Of a DNA stretch of 64,000 bases, positions 1-8,929 are shown piece after piece (positions within the stretch are counted from its first letter, which is position 1; each line of letters opens with the position of its first letter). The position numbers and the translations under genes were made by a program. Under the pieces are notes generated by a model. It saw only the letters and a list, made by a program, of their open reading frames with translations, ran no database searches and had not been told where the DNA came from. The stretch is from an uncultured Bacilli bacterium (GTDB lineage Bacteria; Bacillota_I; Bacilli_A; RF39; UBA660): NCBI GenBank assembly GCA_934098525.1, contig CAKONZ010000006.1, positions 1 to 64,000 on the forward strand. Reading direction: 5' to 3'.

Positions 1-267
1 GTGGGTTTCTTTCCATTTTTTATCATACTATTAAAAATTTCTTTTTTTCTATTGACTTTTAATAGTTAGTCTCCTTATCATTTTGTCCTTTTTATTATAG
101 CATGTGCAAATATAAACATGCAAGATCTTATAATGCTATAACTTTAAATAAAAAGCACCAATCAATGAAATTTCAAGCTTAAGCTCTACTTTTTTAGTGC
201 TTTTTTTTACTATGCTTTTAATTTTATTTAATGGTTTTTTGTTCATTATTCTTCTTTCTTGTATATT
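1..267. other. left-edge non-coding stretch with promoter-like site and terminator
   Basis: No convincing gene is visible. On the minus strand an extended -10 element (TGCTATAAT, with TATAAT at 94-99) points towards the window edge and is followed by AAGGAG (about 71-76). A coding region probably begins near or beyond position 1; an ATG at 24-26 reads only nine codons before the edge, so nothing can be identified. The stretch also holds the terminator of the downstream dehydrogenase, listed separately. Confidence 0.4.
151..206 (-). terminator. terminator after the polysaccharide locus
   Basis: AAAAAGCAC at 151-159 pairs with GTGCTTTTT near 198-206. The long loop contains the small palindrome AGCTTAAGCT. 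On the minus strand the hairpin is followed by a T-rich run, and it lies about 60 bp past the stop of the UDP-glucose dehydrogenase gene. It probably ends the galacturonate-sugar transcript. Confidence 0.55.
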
Positions 268-1434
268 TTAATCCCTTGCAAATAAATCTCTTGTATAAAC
301 TTTATCTTTCACATCAGCTACATTATCATCAAGCCTATTTACAATAATAACATCTGATATCTTTTTAAATTTATCCAAATTTCTAATTACTTTACTATTG
401 AAAAAATCATCCTCTTTTAAAGTTGGTTCATACACTACAACTTCTATGCCTTTTGCCTTTATTCTTTTCATAACGCCTTGGATTGCACTGGCTCTAAAAT
501 TATCAGATCCGGATTTCATTGTTAATCTATATATTCCAACAACTTTTGGATTTCGTTTTAAAACCATATTAGCAATATGGTCTTTTCTTGTACGATTAGA
601 TTCAACTATTGCACTAATAATATTTTCAGGAACATCCTTATAATTTGCCTTCAATTGCTTACTATCTTTTGGAAGGCAATATCCCCCAAAACCAAAACTA
701 GGATTGTTATAATAATTTCCAATACGAGGATCTAAACACACTCCATCAATAATATCTTTTGTATTTAATCCTTTCAACTCAGCATATGTATCCAATTCAT
801 TAAAATATGCAACTCTAAGTGCTAAGTAGGTATTTGCAAATAATTTTACTGCCTCTGCTTCTGTAGATTCCATATATTTAACTACTACGTCTTTTTTTAA
901 ACAGTTTTCTTTTAAAAGGTTAGCAAACTTTTCTGCTCTTTCTGATTTTTCTCCTATAATTATTCTTGATGGATATAAATTATCATATAAAGCTTTTCCT
1001 TCTCTTAAAAATTCAGGACTAAACATTATATTATCTATTTGATATTTTTCTTTAATTGTATTGATAAACCCAACTGGTATTGTGGATTTAACAACCATAG
1101 TTGTATCTATATTCATACTTTTAACTTTTTGAATTATATCTTCAACAGAAGATGTATCAAAATAATTTTTTTCAGAATCATAATTTGTTGGTGTACTTAT
1201 TATAATAAAGTTTGCACCTGTAAAAGCTTCATTATAATCTAAAGTAGCTTTTAAATTAAGTTCTTTTTCTTTGAAATATTTTTCAATATATTCATCTTGA
1301 ATAGGACTTATCCTATTATTTATCATCTCTACTTTTTTTGGTATAACATCAAGTGCTACTACCTCATTATTTTGACTAAGTAATGTTGCTAGAGATAAGC
1401 CTACATAACCTGTTCCTGCTACAGCTATTTTCAT
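268..1434 (-). CDS. ugd: UDP-glucose 6-dehydrogenase (UDP-glucose/GDP-mannose dehydrogenase family)
   Basis: Oxidises UDP-glucose to UDP-glucuronate with two NAD+, in the cytoplasm, to supply a uronic acid precursor for the surface polysaccharide. The 388-residue protein starts with a Rossmann motif (AGTGYVGLS, residues 6-14). The middle carries [13 protein letters not shown], and [12 protein letters not shown] holds the catalytic cysteine. Length is normal for the short bacterial form. The start follows a GGGGAG ribosome site. The gene is 2 bp after the UDP-glucuronate 4-epimerase gene, which uses its product. A GDP-mannose or UDP-GlcNAc dehydrogenase is possible from family membership alone, but the neighbouring epimerase favours UDP-glucose. 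Confidence 0.88.
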   Translation of the reverse strand: MKIAVAGTGYVGLSLATLLSQNNEVVALDVIPKKVEMINNRISPIQDEYIEKYFKEKELNLKATLDYNEAFTGANFIIISTPTNYDSEKNYFDTSSVEDIIQKVKSMNIDTTMVVKSTIPVGFINTIKEKYQIDNIMFSPEFLREGKALYDNLYPSRIIIGEKSERAEKFANLLKENCLKKDVVVKYMESTEAEAVKLFANTYLALRVAYFNELDTYAELKGLNTKDIIDGVCLDPRIGNYYNNPSFGFGGYCLPKDSKQLKANYKDVPENIISAIVESNRTRKDHIANMVLKRNPKVVGIYRLTMKSGSDNFRASAIQGVMKRIKAKGIEVVVYEPTLKEDDFFNSKVIRNLDKFKKISDVIIVNRLDDNVADVKDKVYTRDLFARD

Positions 1435-1436
1435 TA

Positions 1437-2507
1437 TTATTTTTCTCCCCTATCTTTGTTTATATAAAACTCTTTATACCATTCTGCAAATTTTCTTAAA
1501 CCTTCTCTTAATGATGTACTTGGTTTAAATCCATAATCTTTTTCTAAAGCAGATGTATCTGCATAAGTTACTGGAACATCTCCGGGTTGCATAGCAACTA
1601 ATTCTTTATGAGATTCAAAATCATAATCTTCTGGAAGTACTCCAGCCTTAATTAATTCTTCTTGTAGTATTTGTACAAAATCTAACAAATTCTCTGGATT
1701 AGAATTTCCTATGTTATATACTGCATATGGTGGAAGAGGTAATCCATCTTCTCCGTTTACTTTTTCTGGTGCTCCTTGCATTACTCTAATTATTCCTTCT
1801 ACTATATCATCAACATAAGTAAAATCTCTCTTACAATTTCCATAATTAAATATCTTTATGGTTTCATTATTAATTAATTTATTAGTGAATCCAAAATATG
1901 CCATATCTGGTCTTCCAGCTGGACCATATACCGTAAAAAATCTTAAACCTGTACTTGGTATATTGTATAGTTTGCTATAACAATGTGCCAACAATTCATT
2001 TGATTTCTTTGTTGCTGCGTATAAGCTAACTGGATTATCAACTTTATCATCTGTACTAAATGGCACTTTCTTATTTCCACCATATACGCTACTTGAAGAT
2101 GCATATACTAAATGTTCAACCGGATTATATCTGCATGCCTCAAGTATGTTATAAAATCCTATTAAATTTGATTCTATATAAACATCTGGATGATCAATTG
2201 AATATCTTACCCCTGCTTGGGCAGCGAGATTAACTACAACACTTGGTTTATAATCTTTAAAAACTTTATTTACTAAGTCTTTATCAGCAAGGTTTCCTCT
2301 AATAAATGTAAAGTTATCGTATTTAGATAACTGTTCTAGTCTCCATTCCTTTAATGATACATCATAGTAATCATTAACCGAATCAAATCCAATTACTTTT
2401 ACTCCCTTAATTTCTTCCAATAATCTTTTGGATAGATAGTAACCAATAAATCCAGCACTACCTGTAACTAATATTGTTTTGTTTTCTAAATTTACTTTTG
2501 CTTTCAT
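1437..2507 (-). CDS. UDP-glucuronate 4-epimerase (extended SDR family)
   Basis: Likely interconverts UDP-glucuronate and UDP-galacturonate in the cytoplasm. The N-terminal NAD-binding motif GSAGFIG is at residues 16-22, and the catalytic YxxxK lies in [17 protein letters not shown]. The segment [19 protein letters not shown] is typical of CapI/GAE-type glucuronate epimerases. At 356 residues it has the usual length. The start is preceded by AAGGGAG. It lies between the galacturonokinase-like gene (10 bp gap) and ugd (2 bp gap), so kinase, epimerase and dehydrogenase form one transcript converging on UDP-galacturonate. A UDP-glucose 4-epimerase is less likely because ugd is adjacent. Confidence 0.85.
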   Translation of the reverse strand: MKAKVNLENKTILVTGSAGFIGYYLSKRLLEEIKGVKVIGFDSVNDYYDVSLKEWRLEQLSKYDNFTFIRGNLADKDLVNKVFKDYKPSVVVNLAAQAGVRYSIDHPDVYIESNLIGFYNILEACRYNPVEHLVYASSSSVYGGNKKVPFSTDDKVDNPVSLYAATKKSNELLAHCYSKLYNIPSTGLRFFTVYGPAGRPDMAYFGFTNKLINNETIKIFNYGNCKRDFTYVDDIVEGIIRVMQGAPEKVNGEDGLPLPPYAVYNIGNSNPENLLDFVQILQEELIKAGVLPEDYDFESHKELVAMQPGDVPVTYADTSALEKDYGFKPSTSLREGLRKFAEWYKEFYINKDRGEK

Positions 2508-2517
2508 ATTTTCTCCC

Positions 2518-3642
2518 TTATAATTTTATCCCATCAGCAGTATTACAAATATGTGCTGAATATTTTTCTTTTAATTTTGGATATTTAGTTATATATTTTT
2601 CTTCTACCTCTTTAAGTACTTTATCTATCTCTTTAGGATTAATAAAAGCTAAACAACTTCCTTTAAATCCAGATCCGCTAAATCTTGTACCAAATACTCC
2701 ATTACATGACTTAATTATATTGAACAAATCAATCATTTCTTTAGAACCTGTTTCCCAATTATTAATTGAACTTTCTCCAGATTTAGAAACTAATTTACCA
2801 AAAGACTCAATATCACCCTTTTTATAGCATTCAATTCCTTTTTCTACTCTATCAATTTCGCTATAAAAATGTTCCGCTCTATTTTGATAATTAATTGGTA
2901 TTTTTGATTTAAATTTTAAATAAACATCATAAGGAATATCTCTCATATTTGTTTTATTAAACCTTGTATATTCTTCTTTATTTAATGCTTTTAACAAATA
3001 GGCAGTACTTCTAAGTTCATCTGTTCTTTTATTATATTCTTCACTGTCTATTCTTTTCTCTATACCGGAAAAGAATATGCCAATTACATATTTCATTTTT
3101 TTAGGAGTATCTATTAATTCAAACGAATCATCTTTCATATCAACATAAAGTAATTTATTATTTTTTGAATAAATTTCACACATTTGATTTAATTTTCCGT
3201 TTTCAATTCCTAAATAATTTTTTTCAGATAATTCAGAAATCTCCATTAATTCATTTTCTGAAAGTTTAATATTATTTATAAATGCAAGAGCATTAATAAA
3301 TGTAATAACTAATGAAGAAGAACTTGATAAACCACCTATAGGAAGTTTCCCATCTATAATAGCTGACATACCATATCTAAGTGGATATCTATTATTAAGT
3401 TCTATTGTTGCACCTCTTAGTGGATCTGCCCAATCATTTTCTTTTTTACTTGGGGTATTTAAAATATGCCACTGTCCTCTTTTAGGAAATTGGAGTGATT
3501 CAATTTCAATCACACCATTTTCTTTCTTGCTATAGGCAATATGAATACCTTTATCTATTGCAAATCCAGTTACTTTTCCTAAATTATGATCAACATGCGC
3601 TCCTAAAGAGCAAATTCTATATGGAGTAAAAGTAATATACAT
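2518..3642 (-). CDS. galacturonokinase-like GHMP kinase
   Basis: A GHMP-family sugar kinase of the galactokinase group. PYRICSLGAHVDHNLG (residues 7-22 of the annotated start) resembles the PYRIxPLGAHIDHQGG signature of plant-type galacturonokinases rather than the GRVNLIGEHTDY of galactokinases. The ATP-binding loop LPIGGLSSSSSLV and the C-terminal GTRFSGSGFKGSCL motif are present. The likely reaction is ATP plus D-galacturonate to galacturonate 1-phosphate, feeding UDP-galacturonate. The annotated ATG has only a weak GGAAAAG site, and the same frame stays open upstream to about 3747 with protein-like sequence but no ATG, GTG or TTG. The true N-terminus is therefore unresolved (see the frame-junction finding). 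Confidence 0.75.
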   Translation of the reverse strand: MYITFTPYRICSLGAHVDHNLGKVTGFAIDKGIHIAYSKKENGVIEIESLQFPKRGQWHILNTPSKKENDWADPLRGATIELNNRYPLRYGMSAIIDGKLPIGGLSSSSSLVITFINALAFINNIKLSENELMEISELSEKNYLGIENGKLNQMCEIYSKNNKLLYVDMKDDSFELIDTPKKMKYVIGIFFSGIEKRIDSEEYNKRTDELRSTAYLLKALNKEEYTRFNKTNMRDIPYDVYLKFKSKIPINYQNRAEHFYSEIDRVEKGIECYKKGDIESFGKLVSKSGESSINNWETGSKEMIDLFNIIKSCNGVFGTRFSGSGFKGSCLAFINPKEIDKVLKEVEEKYITKYPKLKEKYSAHICNTADGIKL

Positions 3643-3737
3643 TGGTTCTTTTCCATATTTATTAATAAAGGATTGTACTACTTTGTTTTCACTGTTTGAA
3701 ATTGAATATGAAACAGTAGTCTTATTATCTTCAACTT

Positions 3738-3920
3738 CTAATTTATATTTTCAAATTCTTTAGTTCTTTTATCAAGAGGTTTAATAGCATCGCTAGGAAT
3801 CATCCATTCTTTTCCAATTTTCTTTGCACCTGCAATACGATTATCTCTACAAAAGGCAGTTAATTTTCTTTCTTTTATATTCCATTTTTCACTCATATCA
3901 TGAACAGATAAATATTCCAT
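3738..3920 (-). CDS. small helix-turn-helix (MerR/excisionase-like) DNA-binding protein
   Basis: A 60-residue protein made of one winged-HTH of the HTH_17 type: YLSVHDMSEKWNIKERKLT, then a recognition helix and KKIGKEWMIPSDAIKPLD. Proteins of this size and sequence are often called helix-turn-helix domain proteins in Firmicutes. The ATG at 3920 is preferred because GAGGTG lies 6 nt upstream; a longer reading would begin inside the promoter's -35 box. It is the first gene after a consensus promoter and precedes the kinase, epimerase and dehydrogenase genes, so it may be an autoregulator. Alternatively it could be the N-terminal part of a frameshifted HTH-kinase fusion. Confidence 0.7.
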   Translation of the reverse strand: MEYLSVHDMSEKWNIKERKLTAFCRDNRIAGAKKIGKEWMIPSDAIKPLDKRTKEFENIN

Positions 3921-3945
3921 AGTACGCACCTCGCACATAAATAAC

Positions 3946-3974
3946 ATTATATGACAAATAAAAAGAAATGTCAA
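3946..3974 (-). promoter_or_regulatory. perfect sigma-A promoter for the HTH/uronate gene set
   Basis: TTGACA (3969-3974) and TATAAT (3946-3951) are separated by exactly 17 bp, a full match to the housekeeping consensus. Transcription should start near 3939, about 18 nt before the start codon of the HTH gene. TGACA and TGTCA, at the two ends of the -35/spacer region, form an inverted repeat that could be an operator. Confidence 0.85.
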
Positions 3975-4000
3975 AGTATAACATAAAATTTCTTCGCTTT

Positions 4001-5512
4001 TTATCGTTCAATTCTTCTTTTAAAATTTTTTATAATTTTTATTACTTCTTTAAACTCTCTTTTGAAAAATATGTAATTCATAGATATTGTTACTATGCTT
4101 GCACTAATTGCAACCATAATCGCATTTTTTATCCAATTGAGATAATTAATATTTTTTACCAAAGGCAGATATTTACTAATAAATATAACTAGTAAGGTTT
4201 CTATTACTAGCAATAATATTTTTTTTATGCTTTCCCATATGGATCTATCTAATATATATTTGTTGGTGTGATATACAAATTCTATTGTTCTAATTGTCAT
4301 TGCTACAATAGTCCCTATAGTTACTCCAATTAATCCATATTTGCGAACTAACACTATGGATATTACTATATTAGATATACACTCTATCCAAGCACCAATT
4401 CTAGTTTCTTTAAAATGTCCTGCTGCCAAAGTAATAGAGCTATATGGCAGTCTAATCGCCCAGATAAATTCACTAATTACAAGTAAACTTCCAAAGGCAT
4501 ATCTTATATAATTTGCATCTGTAATTCCTTTAGTATATATAGAAATAAAAGGTGTTATTAATACTATAGTGCAGGCAAAGGCTATAGTACTTATTGTATT
4601 ATACAAAACTTCATACATGGAAAATTTTTTATTTAAATTATCTTTTTCATTTTTTGCAATCATATCACCAAAGGTAGCATCTATTCCTCCTGTAAAAGCT
4701 TGAATTACTGATTTTATTCCATTAACTACTAAATAGTATACTGAATATACAGATACTTCAGTCAGTGATACAAATATTGTTAAAATTGTTATATCTGTGT
4801 TTCTGTGAATCACAGCTGCTACATGCTGTGCAAGTCCATCCCATTTTTGTTTCAATACATAATTGCTATTTGCTTCTTTAAAATTGATCTTGTATTTCTT
4901 TTTGACATAAAAATTTTGTAATAATGGCCTCAACACAAATATTAAACCACTTATTAGTTTTATCATTTGAATACTAGAACCTATTTTTGCTAGTATGATT
5001 ATTAGTATAGTAGAGAGTATATATATTAATATTTGAATTATTGATATTATATATGATTTTTGATCAGCTTGAAGATATAATCTATATGTCATTCCAAAGA
5101 AGTATTCAGCAAAAGTACTAATTCCAATTATTACAATTAAAGAAATTGTATAAATCCAACCGAAATTTTTACTTACTAAAAATGGATATATAAAGCATAA
5201 AATAATTATATACATTAAGAATATTAATGCTATAGTTCTAAAAAACTTTTCGGTTGTTTTAAGTATATTTGCTATTGTTCTATTATCTTTTTCTGCTATA
5301 GGTTTATATAAAACTGATTTAACAACTGGTCCAAATCCAGATTCTAATAACGTAATATAAGCGAGGAATTGAGTAATTGAGGATATTAATCCATTTACAT
5401 CAGATCCAAACGAGCTAATAATAATTTTTGGTACTATGAAGCCATATAACACAATTACTACTTGAAGTATTAAATTACTACTTATATTTAGAATAACTTT
5501 CTTACTTCTCAC
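4001..5512 (-). CDS. wzx: Wzx-type oligosaccharide flippase
   Basis: A 503-residue integral membrane protein with about 12 to 14 predicted hydrophobic helices along its whole length, typical of the MATE/MOP polysaccharide exporter group. It would flip the undecaprenyl-linked repeat unit across the membrane for polymerisation. The N-terminal region IISSFGSDVNGLISSITQF and the charged break NFYVKKKYKINFKEAN fit Wzx/RfbX proteins. Translation starts at GTG (5512), preceded by AAGGAGG at 8 nt. It is the last gene before the internal promoter of the uronate genes. Family assignment is firm; substrate cannot be read. Confidence 0.85.
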   Translation of the reverse strand: MRSKKVILNISSNLILQVVIVLYGFIVPKIIISSFGSDVNGLISSITQFLAYITLLESGFGPVVKSVLYKPIAEKDNRTIANILKTTEKFFRTIALIFLMYIIILCFIYPFLVSKNFGWIYTISLIVIIGISTFAEYFFGMTYRLYLQADQKSYIISIIQILIYILSTILIIILAKIGSSIQMIKLISGLIFVLRPLLQNFYVKKKYKINFKEANSNYVLKQKWDGLAQHVAAVIHRNTDITILTIFVSLTEVSVYSVYYLVVNGIKSVIQAFTGGIDATFGDMIAKNEKDNLNKKFSMYEVLYNTISTIAFACTIVLITPFISIYTKGITDANYIRYAFGSLLVISEFIWAIRLPYSSITLAAGHFKETRIGAWIECISNIVISIVLVRKYGLIGVTIGTIVAMTIRTIEFVYHTNKYILDRSIWESIKKILLLVIETLLVIFISKYLPLVKNINYLNWIKNAIMVAISASIVTISMNYIFFKREFKEVIKIIKNFKRRIER

Positions 5513-5527
5513 TTCAATTCCTCCTTA

Positions 5528-6439
5528 TTATGTTATTTTTTTTGGTAATTCAACCCAATCTCCCATTATTTTATTCCATTTTTCATCTTCAAAGGGTATA
5601 ATGCCGGCACAAGTAGAAAATGTCAATTCCCCAAAATATATTTTTCCATCAATATCATAAAAATCAACTCTTAAATGAGGTACACCCTTCGACAATGTTG
5701 CAGCCAACTTTTTCATTTTTTCAAAATTATGTGGTTTCTCTGGCACATCATTTAATAATTTATAATCTTTTCTCTTACAATCAGTTAAATTAAAATCCAT
5801 ATCAAAAAAGCTCATACTTGCCGTTTTATGATTTTCAAGACCCTCGGATATATACATAATTTTTGGTTCACCATTAAAACAAAAGAACTTATAGTCTCTC
5901 ATACTTTTGTTGCTTGGGTCTTCCAAATATTTTTCGATTATAATCCTTGGTTTAACATTCTTGTAAGGCCATTCTCTATGAATATAAAAATACTCACGTT
6001 TTAAGAACTTATTAATCTTATTTCTAGCATTACTTATATTAAATTTTGATTTGTCTTTGCAAATAACTATTCCACCACTATCATGAGTACACTTTATGAC
6101 AAATTGGTTGGGCAATTGTTCAAAATCGATATCATCGAATCTTTCGTATAATCCAATTGTGGGAATAATATAATCATTACCAATTATATTTGAAACATAT
6201 TTTTTAGCTTCGTATTTATCTACCATATCAGTATATTCTTCTTTTCTATCATAGAGTTTTAGCCATTGCATTTTTTCATTAAATAATACTGGATTAGATA
6301 AATTAAGTTTTTTTCCAGTAACTAATCTATATTTAATTTTTATATAAGTTTCATCTCGTAAAAAGAAGAAAAAATTCTTATTAAATAGGTATATTATTAT
6401 TTTTGAAGGATGTTTTATATATTCAAATAATTTACTCAT
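5528..6439 (-). CDS. TupA-like ATP-grasp protein of polysaccharide synthesis
   Basis: 303 residues matching the TupA-like ATP-grasp family common in capsule and teichuronate loci. Recognisable segments are FNEKMQWLKLYDR, FVIKCTHDSGG (nucleotide-binding region), KPRIIIEKYLEDPSN and the C-terminal VDFYDIDGKIYFGELTF with acidic metal ligands. Members may attach an amino-acid or other carboxylate-amine linkage to the glycan; many are loosely annotated as glycosyltransferases. The ATG at 6439 has AAAGGAGTG 7 nt upstream and overlaps the polymerase gene by 8 bp, implying coupling. The exact substrate is unknown; a uronic acid carboxyl group is an attractive but unproved target. Confidence 0.75.
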   Translation of the reverse strand: MSKLFEYIKHPSKIIIYLFNKNFFFFLRDETYIKIKYRLVTGKKLNLSNPVLFNEKMQWLKLYDRKEEYTDMVDKYEAKKYVSNIIGNDYIIPTIGLYERFDDIDFEQLPNQFVIKCTHDSGGIVICKDKSKFNISNARNKINKFLKREYFYIHREWPYKNVKPRIIIEKYLEDPSNKSMRDYKFFCFNGEPKIMYISEGLENHKTASMSFFDMDFNLTDCKRKDYKLLNDVPEKPHNFEKMKKLAATLSKGVPHLRVDFYDIDGKIYFGELTFSTCAGIIPFEDEKWNKIMGDWVELPKKIT

Positions 6440-7835
6440 ATTTATTCACTCCTTTTCTAATCTTCGAATTATCTATTATTGCAAGAAAGAAAAAGATATA
6501 AATAATAAAATAGATAATTGAAGTAAATATATCTCCAAAGGCGTACCTTGAAAAAGATATTATACATGTGCATATACAAAGATATAAAATTTGAGAAAAA
6601 ATATTTTTATTTTTCATTTTATTTTCCACGTTTCCAAGAATAATTCCATATAATAAATATATTAATACAACACCAATATAGCCAAAATTCCAATATGCTT
6701 CTAAGATTGATGAAAAACCTGTACTTGCAATTGATGAGGTTAATGCCAAAGATGAAAAATATTTATTTCTAAATTCATATGTAATTTGAGTCGGTTTTGT
6801 TCCAGGATATAAAAACGAAGGAATCGGTAGTGCTAATCCACGTAGGTATGATTCACCATATTTAAAAGATATATTAGACTCATTATTTATAAAGGTATTA
6901 TAATTCACAAAAGCTGCGCTAAATTCATTTGATCCAGGATTTAGGTTTGAAACATATCTTGATGTATCAACAATTCTATTAAAAAATTCTTGTTTATCAG
7001 ACTGCAATAACGGAACAATTGCACGATTTGTATAAATAAACACCAACAATAAATACATAATAACTCCAAATCGTAATAACTTCCCATTCATTTTTTTTAT
7101 TGGATGTGTAATCGATATTCCCATAATCACTATGAAGACAACATTTAAAATAAAACCACGTTGTCCCAAAATTATACTTTTTAATAATAAAGGTAGTAAA
7201 AATAGTAATTCAAAAATAATATATTTTAACTTACATTTTTTCTTTTGATATGTTTGACTTACATAAATTGCAAAAAAAGCTAAAGAAATAAATGATAGCT
7301 CATTAGCAGGTAAAGTTAATGTAAGCATACTTTCCCTCGATTGATAAACTGCTTTTCTAAGTAATAATGTACTTATTCCACCTATTCTATGTAAGTTAAT
7401 CATAAAGAAAATTGCTGATAAAACCATTATAAAAATTGACATTTTACCAATAATATCAACATTTTTATTTTCAAATATATCGTTCAAATTATCCTTCTTT
7501 TTCATTTTAACCATGCAAAAGCCAATAATAAAGCCGATTTGTGAAAGAGAATATGCTAAAAACCAACTTCCATAATTATAATATGTTACGAAATTGAAGC
7601 CAATGTTACCATTTCCAAATAGGCATGTAATAGGTCCACTCACACCATAAATTATACTAAAGAGCGCAAAAATCAAAATAACAGTATTATAACAATCGTA
7701 TTTTTTCTTAATTCCTATTAACTCAAAAACTCCCGCAATTAATAAAAAGATTAAGCAAAAATTATACAATTCAGTAAATGACAAAACAATTGCAAATGAA
7801 TACATCAATAATGATATAACAAGTAATATGTTCAT
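6432..7835 (-). CDS. wzy: Wzy-type O-antigen/capsule polymerase
   Basis: A hydrophobic protein with about 11 to 12 membrane segments and one large outward loop (roughly residues 275-370, around NPGSNEFSAAFVNYN and GLALPIPSFLYPGTKP), the layout of oligosaccharide repeat-unit polymerases. It would join flipped repeat units at the outer membrane face. I prefer the ATG at 7835: it overlaps the previous gene's TGA as ATGA and has AAAGGAG about 13 nt upstream. An alternative ATG at 7871 has no ribosome site and would overlap by 40 bp. Substrate specificity cannot be inferred. Confidence 0.8.
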   Translation of the reverse strand: MNILLVISLLMYSFAIVLSFTELYNFCLIFLLIAGVFELIGIKKKYDCYNTVILIFALFSIIYGVSGPITCLFGNGNIGFNFVTYYNYGSWFLAYSLSQIGFIIGFCMVKMKKKDNLNDIFENKNVDIIGKMSIFIMVLSAIFFMINLHRIGGISTLLLRKAVYQSRESMLTLTLPANELSFISLAFFAIYVSQTYQKKKCKLKYIIFELLFLLPLLLKSIILGQRGFILNVVFIVIMGISITHPIKKMNGKLLRFGVIMYLLLVFIYTNRAIVPLLQSDKQEFFNRIVDTSRYVSNLNPGSNEFSAAFVNYNTFINNESNISFKYGESYLRGLALPIPSFLYPGTKPTQITYEFRNKYFSSLALTSSIASTGFSSILEAYWNFGYIGVVLIYLLYGIILGNVENKMKNKNIFSQILYLCICTCIISFSRYAFGDIFTSIIYFIIYIFFFLAIIDNSKIRKGVNKYE

Positions 7836-8914
7836 TTTTTTAAGTACACTCCTTTTATATATTTTTCCCATTTTTCAGATATTGCCACTGAATTATATTT
7901 TTTCATATCTTTATTTGAATTTGCACTTATTTTATTTGCTAAATCAGCATTAAGCAAAACTTTTTTAATTGCCTTAACCATCATATCTTTATTATTCACT
8001 TCTACTAAAACACCATTTATATTATTATTTATCAAAAATTTAGGTCCTCCTATTGGACAATTTGTTGAAATACAAGGTATTCCGAGTGCCATTGCTTCCA
8101 TTAATGCATTTGGCATTCCTTCGTAATCACTTGAAAGCACAAAAATTTTAGATTTATATATTTCATCTTTTACATTTTCTACATTACCTTTAAAAAAAAC
8201 ACTATTTTCTAATTTTTTATTTTTAGTATAATTAATTAAATCGTTTTTCAAGTTTCCATCTCCGATTATTTTCAATTTTAATGAGGGATATTCATCATGA
8301 ATTTCTTTAAAAGAATCAATTAAAAGATAGTGATTTTTTTGTTCAGTTAATCTTCCAACTGTAACAATCTCATCTTTTCTTTTTCCAGTATATCTATCTA
8401 CTAAGTAGATATCATTAATTGGATTAGGTATTATTATACTTTTACTTTGAATTTTATTAGAAAACCATTTTTTCGCATCTTCTGTTTGAAATACAAATCC
8501 GTCTGCTTTTGAATATAATAATTTGACTAATAACTTTTTAACAAAATTATTATATTCAATATTTGGATCATTTCTAACTGAAATGATAACTTTCATTTTG
8601 ATAAAAATTTTTGAAACCATCAATCTAAATGTTGGTTCAGGAAGAAAGGAAAGGATAATGTCAGGTTTTATGTCTTTCAAAATTTTTCTTAGCTTAATTG
8701 AACGTTTAATATTTTTAGCAATAAAATTATCATTATTCTTTTTATCATCTAAATGATATAATCGAATATTATCGCTTAGTGAGTATGCTGATAAATCACT
8801 TGATGTTATAACTATAGAAACATCATATTTTTGTGAAAATAAATTACTTAAATTTGCAACTACTCTTTCAGCCCCACCTTTGTTCATTGAACCTAGGCAA
8901 AATAATATTTTCAT
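7832..8914 (-). CDS. GT4-family glycosyltransferase
   Basis: About 360 residues with the GT-B fold of family 4. N-terminal GSMNKGGAERVVANLS is the classic acceptor-side glycine loop. VGRLTEQKNHYLLIDSF opens the nucleotide-sugar half, and SSDYEGMPNALMEAMALG contains the EX7E-type donor motif. It would add one sugar to the undecaprenyl-linked repeat unit at the inner membrane face. The ATG at 8914 has AAAGG at 9 nt, better spaced than the ATG at 8920. It sits 15 bp downstream of another GT4 gene and overlaps wzy by 4 bp, so it is part of one operon. Confidence 0.85.
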   Translation of the reverse strand: MKILFCLGSMNKGGAERVVANLSNLFSQKYDVSIVITSSDLSAYSLSDNIRLYHLDDKKNNDNFIAKNIKRSIKLRKILKDIKPDIILSFLPEPTFRLMVSKIFIKMKVIISVRNDPNIEYNNFVKKLLVKLLYSKADGFVFQTEDAKKWFSNKIQSKSIIIPNPINDIYLVDRYTGKRKDEIVTVGRLTEQKNHYLLIDSFKEIHDEYPSLKLKIIGDGNLKNDLINYTKNKKLENSVFFKGNVENVKDEIYKSKIFVLSSDYEGMPNALMEAMALGIPCISTNCPIGGPKFLINNNINGVLVEVNNKDMMVKAIKKVLLNADLANKISANSNKDMKKYNSVAISEKWEKYIKGVYLKK

Positions 8915-8929
8915 AAGCATTATCCTTTC

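Noticed and set aside
1..31. A partial gene running off the left edge
   Set aside because: Only nine codons could be read after the possible start, and the ribosome site is too distant, so no call is made.
3736..3760. Programmed -1 frameshift site at the HTH/kinase border
   Set aside because: No X XXY YYZ heptamer nor downstream pseudoknot is visible; kept only as an unresolved junction.
5688..5695. A single perfect Spo0A box (TTCGACAA) inside the TupA-like gene
   Set aside because: Isolated, inside coding sequence and not near a start site; no cluster.
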